From NCBI GenBank assembly GCA_026826555.1, contig JAKSZT010054335.1, forward strand, positions 2,037,049 through 2,101,048: a stretch of 64,000 nt of DNA, written 5' to 3'. The position numbers and the translations under genes were made by a program. Of this stretch, positions 44,856-57,010 are shown one piece after another (within the stretch, counting starts at the first letter, position 1; every line of letters starts with the position of its first letter). The notes below the pieces were generated by a model. That model was not told the origin of the DNA and made no database searches. It saw only the letters and a list, made by a program, of their open reading frames with translations. The stretch is from Tolypeutes matacus (taxonomy: Eukaryota > Chordata > Mammalia > Cingulata > Chlamyphoridae).

Positions 44856-47800
44856 ATTTTAAAAGAAGCAATTATGTTTTTATTCATGCCATGTATTTAT
44901 TTGCTACAATAATATTGAATATATAAAAACGGTTTTGGCAGGAGTATCCAGATCCCAGAATACCCAGAGAATATGAGTGGATGAGTGTGTAATTAAGCTT
45001 GAAGGAAAAATGCTGCATGTTGGAATCAGTTATTTGAGGTTGAATTTTGGAACATAGGTGAAGCAAATTCAGGCGCCCTTGATTTTTTTCAAAGTTACTC
45101 TAAAGAGTAGAAAATAAAGACTTGAATTCTTGAAATTTCTGAAAAGTCCTACGATGAAGTTATTCAAAATGAAGAAATGGAATTAAACATTACAACGAAT
45201 GAAATTCAGAGAATAATATGACAGAATATCTATGTACCTACCATCCAACTTTGACAAGCTTTATTGTTTAGTCCATATTCATTCCATCTTTTAAAAAGTA
45301 AAAAATTAGAGCTACAATTGAAATTTCCCTGTGTGCCCCACCCCCAACCTCTATCTATCCTCCCTCCTCTTTCCCTCCCCATTGTCAAGACTACATTGAA
45401 TTGGGTGTTTATCATCTTTGTGCATGGCTTGTATGTTTTTACAGTATATATAGTATTGTTTTATGTGTTTTTTAAAAATCATAATGCTTGTGTCATCTGC
45501 ACCTTTAGTTGCTCAGCCTTATGATTTTAATATTTTCCCAATAGTATTATTGCCCTTTTCAAGTAAATTCCTAAAATTAGGATTACTAGTTCAAAGAATA
45601 CGCTCACTTTAAATTTTGATGTGTAGTAGAGAAGCCCTGCAACCAGAACGGTTGCAATGGTCCTTGTGCTAAAGGCATCCATCTGGTGAAACGTGAAACA
45701 CTATTTACTTCATACAATATTCCATGATAGGAACAAACCACAATCTCAAAAGTATCTTCTTCTGATGGGCTATTAATTGATTCCAGTTTTTCCCTATTTA
45801 AACAATGCAATAGTAAACCTTCTTTAGATTTTTATGCAAAATTTCTCTAGGCTATATGCCTAGGAATAGAACTGTGGTTCCTCCTTTCCTCTTTCCCTGC
45901 CTTTTATTGGGTTGCTCACGTTTTCTGTAACCTCCCCCCGCACCCCCCACCCCTGTCCCCCTTCTGTTGGGAGTGGTGGAGCCCCAGCCCAGCCTCTGAC
46001 CTTGGGCAAGAGCCTTGGTGATCTTTATTACTATTGGATTTCTTCATGAATTGTGGAATTTTGACTTGTAATCTCTTTTTGAAAGAGGGCTAGTTTGCGT
46101 CTTTCTCTCTCTTTTGTACTTTCTTTCCCTGCCTGGCTCTTCTGTGGTTGTGAGAGGATATTGGGGATAAGGCAGCAGCAGGGACCTATCTCAGAGCCCC
46201 ATCTCCAAGTGGTGCCTGGTCCTCTTGCCTCCTTAGGCCTCTGATCTGTGTCAGTTGTAGGCCCGGGGAAGAGCTGGCAACAACTGTCGGCCTTTCACGG
46301 GCTGTGGAGCACCATCCCAGGCTCTGATTTTAAGCAGTGAGCCTGGCTCCAACCCCATCAGCAGTCTCTCTCCTGGCAGCCATCATCCGCTTCCGGACCT
46401 GGGCCCAGCAGGCTTGTGGCTTTAGCCCCTCTCGCCACCTTGGTTTTCTGTTCCCCTTTTGGTAGCCAGAGTTGCTCGTTTTCTGGCTTTGTCTTTTTGG
46501 TTGCCTCCTTATAAAGATGTGTATTTTACCATCACTGCATCTTCATAGCAGAAAGAGCATGCCAAAGTGTGAAGTTCCTGAGCCACCTTGACTGGAAATC
46601 GATGTTTTCAAGGAACTCAAAGAAGGTCAATGCAAACAGCACCATTAACCTTGGGGAGTGTGGTTTGAAGGTCGGCGTCTGCAGGGACCTGACTGTACTA
46701 TGCCTTGTAAGGAGGTTGAGTTTGAGTATAATGGATAATAGTAAAGATTGCAGAAGGGAAGCAAGAAGCTACATTTCCCAGATGCCCCTCCTTGTACGGA
46801 TTTTAAACGGCTTCCCTTCTTTGTATGCTTAGAGGCTACCGATAAGAAGAACTTTCCAGCAATTTGGAAGGCAAAGGGGAGGAAAGGCCATTATTCTCAG
46901 AAAGTTGTGGCAAAAAGATACAAAAGCTTCTCAGACTTTTCTCTCAGCTCTTGCTTCCTTAAAATTTTACTGTTCATGAAGTATTAGCAAAGGGCCTCAT
47001 TGTATAATCTGGAGCTTCAGGGATGTGAGACTAACTGGGGGCTTTTCATTGTTTTTTTTCACCACTTTTTCCCATTTTCTTTGCTTTTTGATTCATTAAC
47101 TTGGCCAGTATTTTAGCTGTCCTTAAATTCAGGTGGATGAGCATTGCAATGTGTAATGACTAGCTCTTAGAATATTTCAAGAAATCATCCTTTATGTTTG
47201 TTAATGGCTTTCTACTGACCTTCATTAATTTTTCTTTCAGACCATATCAGAGGAAGTTAAAGGTCCATTTGAAATATATTCATATATGACTAGTAACAGA
47301 ATGCATGCCTTCACTCGTCAAATGCTGCTTGAGAGCGTAAAGTATTTGAGGCACTGTACTAATGAAATACAAAGTGGTATAAGACATGACGAGGTACTGG
47401 TCTTGAGGGGGATGACAGTGTGGCAAGCTGAAGAAGTTTTGATACCAGGCAGAATAAGGTAATGGCCACAAAAGTAGAACTCTGTGCTTCAGGTGATGGG
47501 AGCATTCATGGAAGAAAGGGCGAGACGAGCCCCGAAGGACTTAAGTCTGGGGAGATAGTGAGGGGCGGCATCCCAGGTGAGAGTAAATGGCATGAACAAG
47601 GCATGGAGAGAGGAAGGGTGAGAGCATGAAATATGTGGTGAAGACGTGTCATTGGGTATTATATTTTTCCACGGAGGCCATGGAAGACCTTGAAAGACAA
47701 GCTCAGGAGTTTTGGACAGTGGGGAGGGACAGAAGATTTTTAATCCCAAATCTAAAGAGTTGGTGGTTTTACAAGGCAAATCGGGTGCAAGTGGGCAGTG

Positions 47801-48032
47801 TAGATTGAGGCCAAAGAAACCAACGGGGTGGATGAGGATCATAAGAGTTACCCGGTGTGAGGTACCTGGAGAGAAGGCAGTGGGAAGGAAAAGGGGGGGA
47901 TGTATGTAGATGGGAAGCTAAAGAAAGTATGGGTTGTGTGTAAGGTACTGAGTGGGAATGGCAGGGAAGATAGCAGACTCAGAGTGCAGGTCCACGTCAG
48001 CATGCGCAGCTTTCAGATCGGGGTGGTCTAGA

Positions 48033-48215
48033 GACTCCTCACTAAAAGTTTGGTCCACAGACTGGAAGTATCAGCATCACCTGGGAGCTTGTTAGACATG
48101 CAAATTCACAAGTCACATGCCGGCCTATGGACCAGAAGCTACTGGCGTGGCGTTATCTGTGCTTTAATAAACTCTCCAGATGGTTCTGATGGATGCTGAA
48201 GTTTGAAAACCATTA
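48033..48215 (+). mobile_element. MER5-like hAT DNA transposon relic
   Basis: It contains AGTATCAGCATCACCTGGGA, then GAGCTTGTTAGACATGCAAA, and ends TGCTGAAGTTTGAAAACC. This is the order of non-autonomous MER5A elements. Confidence 0.75.
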
Positions 48216-48579
48216 CGTGGAGAGAAGGGATTTTCTGTAGCTTTGGCACTAGATGTGCAGTTGGCACGACCGGGCATGGGCCCAGTGCTGCCCCCTAATG
48301 AGCTGGATGACCAAGTACACTCCACGCAGCCTCCCTGCGCACGCGGGCTCTAAAGTTGCACAGCCTGCACTCCAACTGGTGGCGAAGGGCGGCGACTTGG
48401 TCCACCTGAGGGGATCATATGTATGTCCTCAGAACGTGGGAGCCCTACATACGGTTATTTCCTCATCTGCACAACGACACAATTGACCTAGCATTCTATG
48501 CTTTTAAGAAGGCCACATAAGGATGCCCTGGTTGAGCATAGTTTTATCTGGAAGCCATGTGCCTTGAGGCGGTTATGTT

Positions 48580-48720
48580 GGTTTTTGAGGCAGTTTCGGC
48601 CCTGCCGCTGTCTAGCTCTGCCACCTCACCAGCTGGTTACCCTCTTTGAGCCTCATTTTTGAGACCACAAAATGGACATGTCGATACCTGATTTTCTACC
48701 GTCTCGGAGATTTTGAGAGG
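48580..48720 (+). mobile_element. MIR SINE relic
   Basis: Sense MIR-like: CTGTCTAGCTCTGCCACC, CTTTGAGCCTCATTTTTGAG and CAAAATGGACATG. Confidence 0.5.
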
Positions 48721-48849
48721 ACATTCCTCCCCCCACCCCAAATAAAGTGAAAGAGAACCCAGCATGAAAACTCTTTTGCAGATCATGAAGTACATGTTAA
48801 TAGATAACCGTGGTATTATACTGACTAAAAGAGATTGTTATCTCTTACC

Positions 48850-48995
48850 ACAGAGATTCTTAAGCCTTGGTGCATGGCAATTCCCTGGTGGGCTTGTCAA
48901 GACTGGGCCCCACCCCCCAGTTCCTAATTCTGTAGGTCTGACGAGTTCCCAGGTGTTGCTGACTCAGGCACCTCATTCTAGAGCCACCCACTTAG
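48850..48995 (+). mobile_element. MER5-like relic
   Basis: GATTCTTAAGCCTTGGTGCA is followed by GGGCTTGTCAAGACTGGG and CCCAGTTCCTAATTCTGTAG. Confidence 0.55.
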
Positions 48996-49079
48996 AGTAA
49001 ACCCAGTGCTGGGAAAGTTTAACGTCATGGATGTGTCAATTGATAACAGGGACCCTGTGGGAAGAGCATGGCACCGTGT

Positions 49080-49195
49080 CAGAAAATGATTTCTCTAGCC
49101 TTGCCTGTGACCCTGGTTGGCTCTATGACCCTGGAGAGCTTCAGGGGCCTGCCAGCCTCAGTTTCCTTCTCTAGGATGGCAGGGGTGTAGCTGGC
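49080..49195 (+). mobile_element. MIR SINE relic
   Basis: Sense MIR-like: GGCTCTATGACCCTGGAGAG, then CAGCCTCAGTTTCCTTCTCT. Confidence 0.5.
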
Positions 49196-51974
49196 AATCT
49201 TGAAGAAAAGTCCTTTGAGCACTAACACACTTTTAGTCAAGAAATTGCCACCTCTTCAGTTCACGCTGTTTGAATTCACAACTGGAGAATTGCAGACTCT
49301 TTTTCCACAGAGCTGTTTCCTATTGATTATTTTTCCTCTTTTCTTTTTATGGAGTAGTCAGGGAAGAGGGGTAGCTTCTGAATTTTCTTTGTAAAATTAT
49401 TCAATTTCCATTCCTCTTTTTTGGTAGCTAGAATTTTATCTTCCTCTTTTGCGTTTTTGCTCCTGGGCCCTGCCTTCTCTGAAATATTTCAGTTCCGTCT
49501 GGCGTATTTTTAGACCAGCTCTTCAGCTTTTAGCCGATGTGGCAAGGGTACTTTTTGCATAGCTCTTGGGGAGGGAGACCCCTCTGAGCAAAGACACGGG
49601 GTCGGTCCTCTGGAGACTTCTGGCTGAAGGTCCTGGCTTTTTGGTTTAGCTCACAATTGAGGCTGGGGTCTCCTTGGAAAAGCATCCATTAGAGTAAAGG
49701 CAAAGCCTTCCATGCAGGGAGGCCCATTCAACTTTAAGATTTTTCGCCTCTCCTGAATGCTTCGTTTTTCATTCTTTCTTTAATCATGCATTTAATAATT
49801 ACGGAGCATTAGAAGTATATCCGGCATGCTCAGTGTATTATGCCCACCAGATAGTTCTTACCCCCTCTCTTTCCTCTCTCATCTCTCAGCATTGTCGCCA
49901 ATTAGGCTAATAAAATGGATTCTTACTTTGCAAGCCCCTGAAGTTCTTTAACCCTGCGGATAGATTAAAAAATCTTTTGACCAAATGCCACCATACCGTG
50001 GATTTGTAGAGCTGGGAGGGATCTTCTGGCTATACGGTGCAACCCTCCTGTATTATAGAAGAGGCCGAGGGAGCAAAGGCATGGCCTGACCCAGGCTGCA
50101 GAGGTGCTAGTGGAGAGCTGAGTTGACGGAACACTCTCCCTGTCACACCGAGCTAGACTCCCACGTGCCGTCTCCAACTAGCCTTCCCGTATCAGCTCCC
50201 CTGACGTGGGAGCGGCCCTGGGGGGGCTTGAGGAAGACCTCAGTCTCCACACAGCCGCAGGAAGGAGTTCAAGGACCAGCCAGCCTAGCAGGAGACCCTC
50301 ATGTAAAGCCACAGCACCCACCCGAGACGGGGTGCTGCCGGGCACCTACACCCTGCTGGGCTGGGGGTGCTGCTTCTTTAAGGCTGGGCTCCCCCCTTCT
50401 TTCCCCTCCGTGTAAATGAGGACTTGTAAGTCCCAGGGCTCTCACTGGTCTGCCTTATGCCAAAGCGGGATTGAAAACAACCGCTTTGCGCTGGCTCCGT
50501 GTCCCTCCGAGGGGGAGCTGCCCAGGGGAGGGGGAGTGGAGCTTGTGGGGGTCAGCGATGGGCGGGCCTTTATCATCTGGTGTCTTCTGGAATTGGCCCT
50601 GGGCCCTGGGCCTTGGACGGGTGACCTTCCACACAGTCAGGCATCATCTGACGGAGCTTTTCCCTTGGGCTTCCTCCTTTGCCGAGCCATCTCCCTCCTA
50701 CCTTTCCCTACCTCGCCCCATCCACCCACCCTCACCCCCATCTGTGTATCACCTCCTCTACGAAATCAACAGGCTGCTCTTTGGGGACTAGAAATCAGAC
50801 CTGCATTCCCTTGGTTAAAATCCTCGATGCCCTCCCGCCATCCGCTATGGCACACCGGCCTTCCGAGATCTCTGCCTCGCCACCTCCCCTGCTGCTGCCC
50901 CACGAGCCAGCGCCAGCCACACTGAGCTCCTTCCAGCTCCCTGGCCGTGCCACGCAGTTCCACATCATGGAGAGTTTGCGAAGGCCAAGTGTCCTGCCTG
51001 AGTGCCCCTCCTCCTTTCATGGACGGACAAACCCCGTTTCAGGCCCTCCTGCCTCCAGGATGCTTACTGGATGCTGTGCCAGTGATGCCACCACTCTGCT
51101 GTTCTGAGCGACATCCCTGCCACTCTGCTGCCCTGCACGCATGGGCAGTGCATGTTCAGAGGACAGGGGTCAGGTCCCCGACCTTGTTAGCAAGTAGTTC
51201 CTCAGCCTCAGGCAAGTAAGTTTCCCAAAATATAGATGCCCAGGCACCTCCCTAGAGCTGCCAAATCAGATTCCAGCAGCAAAGTGCTTGGCATGCTTTG
51301 AGTATGGTACACAGTCAGTTTCAAGGACTGGTAGGTTTATGTAGGAAAATGCTGAGAGATAAGGCCAGAGAGTATAGAAAGTTGGTGCCACAGGAGGGTC
51401 TGGTTCAGAGGAGTGACAAAATGTCATATGCATTTTGAGAGGTTTCGTCTGTCCAGTGTAGCTTGAAAGGACAAGAGGCTGTGGGCAGAGTCAAGAGAGA
51501 TCTGAAGCATTGTTTCGCCTTGTATTTCTAGGGTCTAGCATGGTGCCTCATGCAAAACAGAGGCTGAATGAATGAATGAACCAATGATGGAATGAACCAG
51601 AGTCCCAGTAGCAGCAGTGTAGCAGAAAACAGTGCCCTGCATGTAATTCCAACTGCGGACAGTGAGCTCCAGGGCCAGTGCAGAACTTTTGAGCTTCTTT
51701 CAGAACTTTGACTTTTTTAAAAAAGACTGTGCAAATTATACTGTTTGGCTCCATGGTGCTCTGGCAGGATTAGAATACACACCGACACACATGCACACAC
51801 ACGCCCTTAAGCATAAACAGTAGCTGTGGCTGAGCTCAGCAGATTTCTGCCCCACTTCCCCTTAGATTTCTGAGTCAACTATAGGGAAGGAGGAGCCATG
51901 CCCTTTCCTGAACACGGCATAAGTTTTTCTAGGTCAAAGAGGGGCAGGAATTTCATGGTTAGAGCTGTTAAAAC

Positions 51975-52125
51975 CAGTGCTTCTTAATCTTCAGTGTGAA
52001 TATGAATTCCTGGGGGATCTGGTTAGAATGCAATTCTGCTTCAACAGAGATGCAGAGAGGTCCAAGCCTTTTAATAACTTCTAGTTGAGGCCGAAGCTGC
52101 TGGTTCCTAGGCCACTGTTTGAGTA
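51975..52125 (+). mobile_element. MER5-like relic
   Basis: It begins CAGTGCTTCTTAATCTTCAG and continues TTCCTGGGGGATCTGGTTAG. The order resembles MER5-type elements. Confidence 0.5.
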
Positions 52126-52316
52126 GTGGCTCTGCAGGGCTTTCCAGCCAGTGCCCCCCGTGGATGAAAGGGTCCTGTGCTGGCCAAGGGGTTGGGACCC
52201 GAGCCCACTCATCTCCAGCTGCGAACAGCTTCATCTTGCTCATTCCAATGTGCTGAACAAGTAAGATTTTCTATGATGGTGTGGCATAAGAAAGTTTGAG
52301 AAGAACTGCACTAAAG

Positions 52317-52429
52317 CATTGGTTCTCAAATTTTGGTGGGTATCAGAATCACCTAGGGAACTTGGCAAAAAATGCAAAGAGCCTGGGCTTCCAGATAATT
52401 CAGACACACCCAAAGCTTGAGAACCACTG
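52317..52429 (+). mobile_element. Short MER5A-like MITE with terminal inverted repeats
   Basis: The ends TTGGTTCTCAA and TTGAGAACCACTG are inverted repeats, and the middle carries TATCAGAATCACCTAGGGAA. The flanks CACTAAAG and CAATAAAA differ at 2 of 8 bases, consistent with the 8-bp duplication of hAT elements. It is shorter than the full consensus. Confidence 0.75.
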
Positions 52430-52528
52430 CAATAAAAGGTAACTTTAGATGCCCCAGATGAGTTCTATGCTGCAGGAAAAAATCAAAACAGTGCGTCCAC
52501 TGGTCAGAAACAGGGAAGCCCATTTTTA

Positions 52529-52557
52529 TTCATTCATTCACTCATTCATTCATTCAA
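52529..52557. repeat. ATTC microsatellite
   Basis: A run of ATTC units with one CTC variant. Confidence 0.8.
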
Positions 52558-53031
52558 CAAGCACATTGGTGCTTTCTATATGTCAGGCGTGGCTTACTGG
52601 GGACATGGATATAGATAGAGATCAATCAGATGTGGGTTTTACCCTCAAGTTTTCACACTCTAGTAGGAGAAATGGATATTAAACAGATGATTGTGTACCT
52701 GGCTCTCACTCTGTCAAATAGATAAGACATGTATTTTTATAATTCACTAAACCTTCAGGGACCAGCTGTTATGGATCAGTTGTTGGGGTTATGGAGATAA
52801 ATAGGATAGAAATTCCTAGGTTGGTGGATTAAAAGGAGTTGTGAACAGGTTAGTGTGTTGGGGTTCCTTGGAGTCCTGGGTAGTAGCTCAGAGAAGACAA
52901 GGACTCTCCTGATGCATGGATTCTTGGTATCAGTGCCTGGTAGGTCACCAGGGAAATGGGATGGGTCCTCACACATATTTTCTAGGTGCCTTGTTGATGA
53001 TATCTTCTCCAGCTCCATCCCAGTTATAACC

Positions 53032-53667
53032 TGTATTAGTCAGCCAAAGGGATGCTGATGCAAAGTACCAGAAATCTGTTGGCTTTTATAAAGGGTATTT
53101 ATTTGGGGTAAAATCTTACAGCTACAAGGCCCTAAAGAGTCCAACTCAAGGTTACTTTCTCACCAAAGTCAGTTGCCACATGTCGAAGCAAGATGGTTGC
53201 CGATCTCTGCTCCCCCTCTGGGCTTCCTGTCTCTCAGCTGCAGGCTGGCACAGGGCTTGTCTCTCAGGGCTTCTTCTCTCTCCTGGCACTGGGCTCATTT
53301 CTTTCTGGGTTTTCTATATCAGTCTCAGGTGTTCTGTTCTCTTCCAAAGGTCAGCTGCAAGCTATCAGGTGAATGGATCATCTCTCTCCCGGGCCCCAGG
53401 ATAAAAAATGACAGAGCTCTCTCTTCTGGAGTATCTTCTTGAGGGAGTGTCCATTTATATCAGCCCACCAAGAGGGCGGGGACTCAACCTGAGCCACGCC
53501 TTACTGACGTGGTTGAATCAAAGCCCTAATCTTACTAGGCAATTTAATCAAGGGCCCCTCAGCTGAATCCAATATAATCAAAGGGCATCACACTCAAAAG
53601 AATAGATTAGTTTACAAACATAATCTTTCTCTTTTTGGGATTAAAAAAATAATCTGAAACTGTCACA
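53032..53667 (-). mobile_element. Xenarthran LTR-like repeat, full copy
   Basis: The plus strand opens TGTATTAGTCAGCCAAAGGG and closes GAAACTGTCACA, the reverse of the copy at 4951-5568. The poly(A) signal of the minus strand lies at about 53097-53105 (GGGTATTTATTTGGGG). The flanks TAACC (53027-53031) and TACCC (53668-53672) may be a 5-bp target duplication with one change. Confidence 0.7.
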
Positions 53668-54689
53668 TACCCCATCCATAATAATAATCCACATCCCGCA
53701 AGAAACCAGAGGAGGGAAGGTTTCGATATTGAATCTCAGCAGGGCTTTGCCTCCTTTTGACCTTCAGCACCACCAGAGATGCCCTACCCACTCAATCTCT
53801 AATGCCGTATCTCAAACCCATGTGGGTTCTAAGCTCTAAGTTATATAGACTTTACACTGCTGAAGATGTGCAGCCTGGCTTTCCTGGGCTAAAGCCTGCA
53901 ACTCGCTTTAAGCAGAAATGAGTCACCTCCTTGGGCTTCCCTCGGCGTTGAGGCTAAGGTCCAGAACTACGTGGCTAAAGTCAGGTTGTGGAAAAGGACC
54001 CGCTGCCAGGCCGCTGGCCGCCCTGCGCTCACAGCGAGCCTAGTGGTAGGGTCATCCACCCACGGTACATGTTTAAATCTTAGCGTTGATTGTTTCACCA
54101 AACAACCAAAGCAAGAGGAAGTTATCATCTCCAACCTCAGGAATGAGGAACCAGTGTGTATCACACAGGCAATAAGGCATTACCGCCAAGCATGGGGTAC
54201 TTGTCATTTCTGTTTTTTATAAAGAATGAAATCATTGTATTTGTGAGCATCAAGGACACTTTCACACATTCTTTCTTTTCACATCTATAGCTTTCCCCTG
54301 GCTCTACCCTGTACAAAATCCACAAGAATTCCCCCCATTTCTCCTACATTGCTTTTGCTTTAAAACAGTTCATGAGGTTATTCAACACCGTATCTATTGG
54401 AGTGTTGGGTCAGCAATAGCTGAGGCCTCAGGAGTTGCTGCCAAGGGGTAGAGGGATATGGAGGTTATCTGTCTTCAAGAAGTTTGCCTTCTGATGAGAG
54501 AGGCGGGGTTTATACAGACGTCAATCAGCAGCCAAAATGCTGGACTGCTTGATTTTGTAGAACAGTGAGGTCCCAATTTACGCACACATGCCTGGGTTAG
54601 ATTGTACTTCATTTATGTTCCTGAGGGGTATTGAGCACTTGTTTTCCTTTCTTACAATGTTGCAGCATGATTTTGGTATCAAGGTAATG
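53668..54689. other. Unique DNA, nothing recognised
   Basis: There is no repeat or gene that I can support. Confidence 0.4.
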
Positions 54690-55670
54690 CTAGTCTCATA
54701 GAATAAGACGGGAAGTTATTCTCTCCTCTTCAATTTTATGGAAGAGTTTGTGAGGAATTGGTATTATTTCTCCTTTAAATGTTTGGTAGAATTTACCTGT
54801 GAAGTAGTGTGGGCCTGGGGTCTTCTCTGTGAGAGGTTTTTAAATTATAATTTCAATTCCTTTAATGTACACAGGGCTATTCAGGTTTTTTTTTTTTCTT
54901 TTGGAGTTAACTTTGGTCATTTTTGTCTTTCAAGAAATTTGTCTATTTCATCTAACTTGTCTAATTTATTGGCATAAAATTTTACAATATTCTCCTTAAA
55001 CTTTACGTATCTCTAGGATCTGTAAATATGTACCTCTCTCATTCTTGATATTGATAATCTGTGTTTTCTTTGTCTTTTCCTTGATCAATCTGGCTAGCGT
55101 TTCACCAATTTTAGTGTTCTTCTCAAAGAATCAGCCTTTGGTTTAACTGGTTTTCTCTATTGTTTTTTCTGTTCTCTAGTTCATTGATTTATGCTCTTTT
55201 CTTTATAATTTCCTTTCTTCTGTTTACTTTGGGTTTAGTTTGTTCACTTTTTCTGGTTTCTTTTCTTTAACATTTTTTTATGCTCCTCCCCCTCCCCCCA
55301 AAGATGGCTCCCTCATCTGCCTGCTCATTGTCTACTTGCTGTGTCTACTCTTTGTGTCTGCTTGTCTTCTTTAGGAGGTAACAGGAAACGAACCCAGGAC
55401 CTCCCATGTGGGAGGTGGGTGCCTAACTGCTTGAGCCACATCCGTTCCCTGCTTGTTGTGTCTGCTTGTTCATTAACTCATTGCATCAGCTCATCTTTAG
55501 GAGGCACTGGGAACTGTGCCATGTGGGAGGCGGGTGCCCAACTGCTTGAGCCACATACGCTTCTTCTAGTTTCTTAAGGTGAAAGCTGAAGTCATTGATA
55601 AGAGAACTTTTCTTATATAGGAGTTTAGTGCTATCAATTTCCCTCTAGCATTGCTTTAGCTGCATCCCAC
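54690..55670 (-). mobile_element. L1 LINE ORF2 fragment, antisense
   Basis: The plus strand carries the reverse of L1 ORF2 endonuclease/RT linker sequence, for example GGTAGAATTTACCTGTGAAG, TCAAAGAATCAGCCTTTGGT and TAGCTGCATCCCACAAAT. A DAS SINE splits it at about 55270-55566. Confidence 0.75.
55270..55566 (-). mobile_element. Dimeric DAS-type SINE nested in L1
   Basis: There are two tRNA-like units in reverse. The first has AACCCAGGACCTCCCATGTG; the second has a shorter box B region with several bases lost (GGGAACTGTGCCATGTGG). Each ends GCTTGAGCCACAT, the complement of box A. Confidence 0.8.
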
Positions 55671-56089
55671 AAATAGATTGCAATTAGGAATAAAGCAAAC
55701 ATAAAACAAAAGCAAAAAATATTGCCCTAGAAAATTCTTAGGAAGATTGGGCCATCTTTCTGCAAGTACAGCACAGCCATGCAAAACCTCTGAGAATGGT
55801 TATGTGATGGGGATGCTGCTCAGGGCTGAAATCCAGCCAGACTTCTGCTTTTCAGGCTGAGTGCCCCATGTAGCTGCTTAGAGGGGCAACTTTTTCTAAT
55901 TTTCCCAGAGTTGCTCTTCAGTTGCTCTGCCAATGTTTCCTTCACTGTTGATCAATGTTTATTCAGTGAAGCTCCAAATGAAGTAATTGGCTTGCTTTGA
56001 GGAGCCAAGTGGGACGAAAAAGGTATATCTTTATGCTGTTCTCATCATATAAAGCTGGGTAATAATCTTTGGCCTGTTAAATGTTGTAA

Positions 56090-56800
56090 ATATCTTTTTT
56101 TTCCTAGTCTGTTTCCTGTCTTTTAACTTGGTTTATTTTGTCTATCTTCCATTATTGCTTATGATTTTTTTTTGATGATTCTTTTTTTTTAAATATATTT
56201 TTAATTTATTTTTTGCTTATGATTTTGTGTTCTGCTTAGTAAGGCCTTTCCAGTCTGAAAGGGATAAACATATTCTTCTAGCACTTTTAGAGTTTTATGT
56301 TCTTTACATTTACATCTTTAATCCATCTGAAATTTATTTTTTGCAGTGGCATAAAGTAGGACTTTAAGTTTATTTTTTCCAATGTATAACCATTTTTCCC
56401 AACATGATTTATTGAATAGCCCATCTTTTTTCATCTGATTTGAAATGCCACATTTATTATACACTAAACCTCTATATACACATGAGTTTGTGTTTTTTTT
56501 CCCTTTTTAAAATTAGGTTTACAGAATAATCATGAATTGTTTTGTCTATTTTATTTCATTCACTTGTTTGCATATTTCTGCAACAGTATCTCCCATTTTA
56601 CCCCCTATCGCTTCATAATATGTTTTGATATCTTTAAGGATAAGACTTTATTCTCCTTCTGTTCCAAATATTCTTGTTTGGTGTCTCACATTTTATTTTC
56701 CCATGTAAACCTGGAATTAATTTGTGTAGATAAAAAAATTAGTGAAACTGTTATCAGAATTGCATTGAATTCATAATTTAACTTGCAGAGAATGGCATCT
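56090..56800 (-). mobile_element. Old L1 fragment, antisense
   Basis: The plus strand has TTTAATCCATCTGAAATTTA, CATGATTTATTGAATAGCCC and AATTGCATTGAATTCATAAT, which are complements of well-known L1M ORF2 stretches. Confidence 0.65.
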
Positions 56801-56859
56801 TTATAATAGTAATTTCTTCATCTAGGAACACAGTAGGATCCTCCATTTATTCCGATCCT

Positions 56860-57010
56860 ATTTTATGTCCTTCATATATTATGCATTTCAGAGACGTTAT
56901 GACATTTTGAATTTTTGCAACAATCCTGTGACATAAGTGATGTTATTCCCATTTTAAAGTTGAGGAACTTGAGGCTCAGATAGTTTAAATAATTATTCTG
57001 AGGCCAAATA
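56860..57010 (-). mobile_element. MIR SINE relic
   Basis: Antisense MIR: GCAACAATCCTGTGACATAA, TTATTCCCATTTTAAAGTTG, AACTTGAGGCTCAGATAG. Confidence 0.6.

Larger units (their letters stand above)
44856..51974. other. Gene-free intergenic DNA with old repeats
   Basis: No gene is seen. The stretch at 45190-45890 resembles an old LINE 3' end. MER5-like and MIR relics are listed separately. The frames at 50416-51107 overlap in all three phases and show no protein feature. Confidence 0.4.

Noticed and set aside
50416..51219. Frames of 169, 142 and 106 residues
   Set aside because: They overlap one another in different phases with proline/serine-rich random composition and no exon structure.
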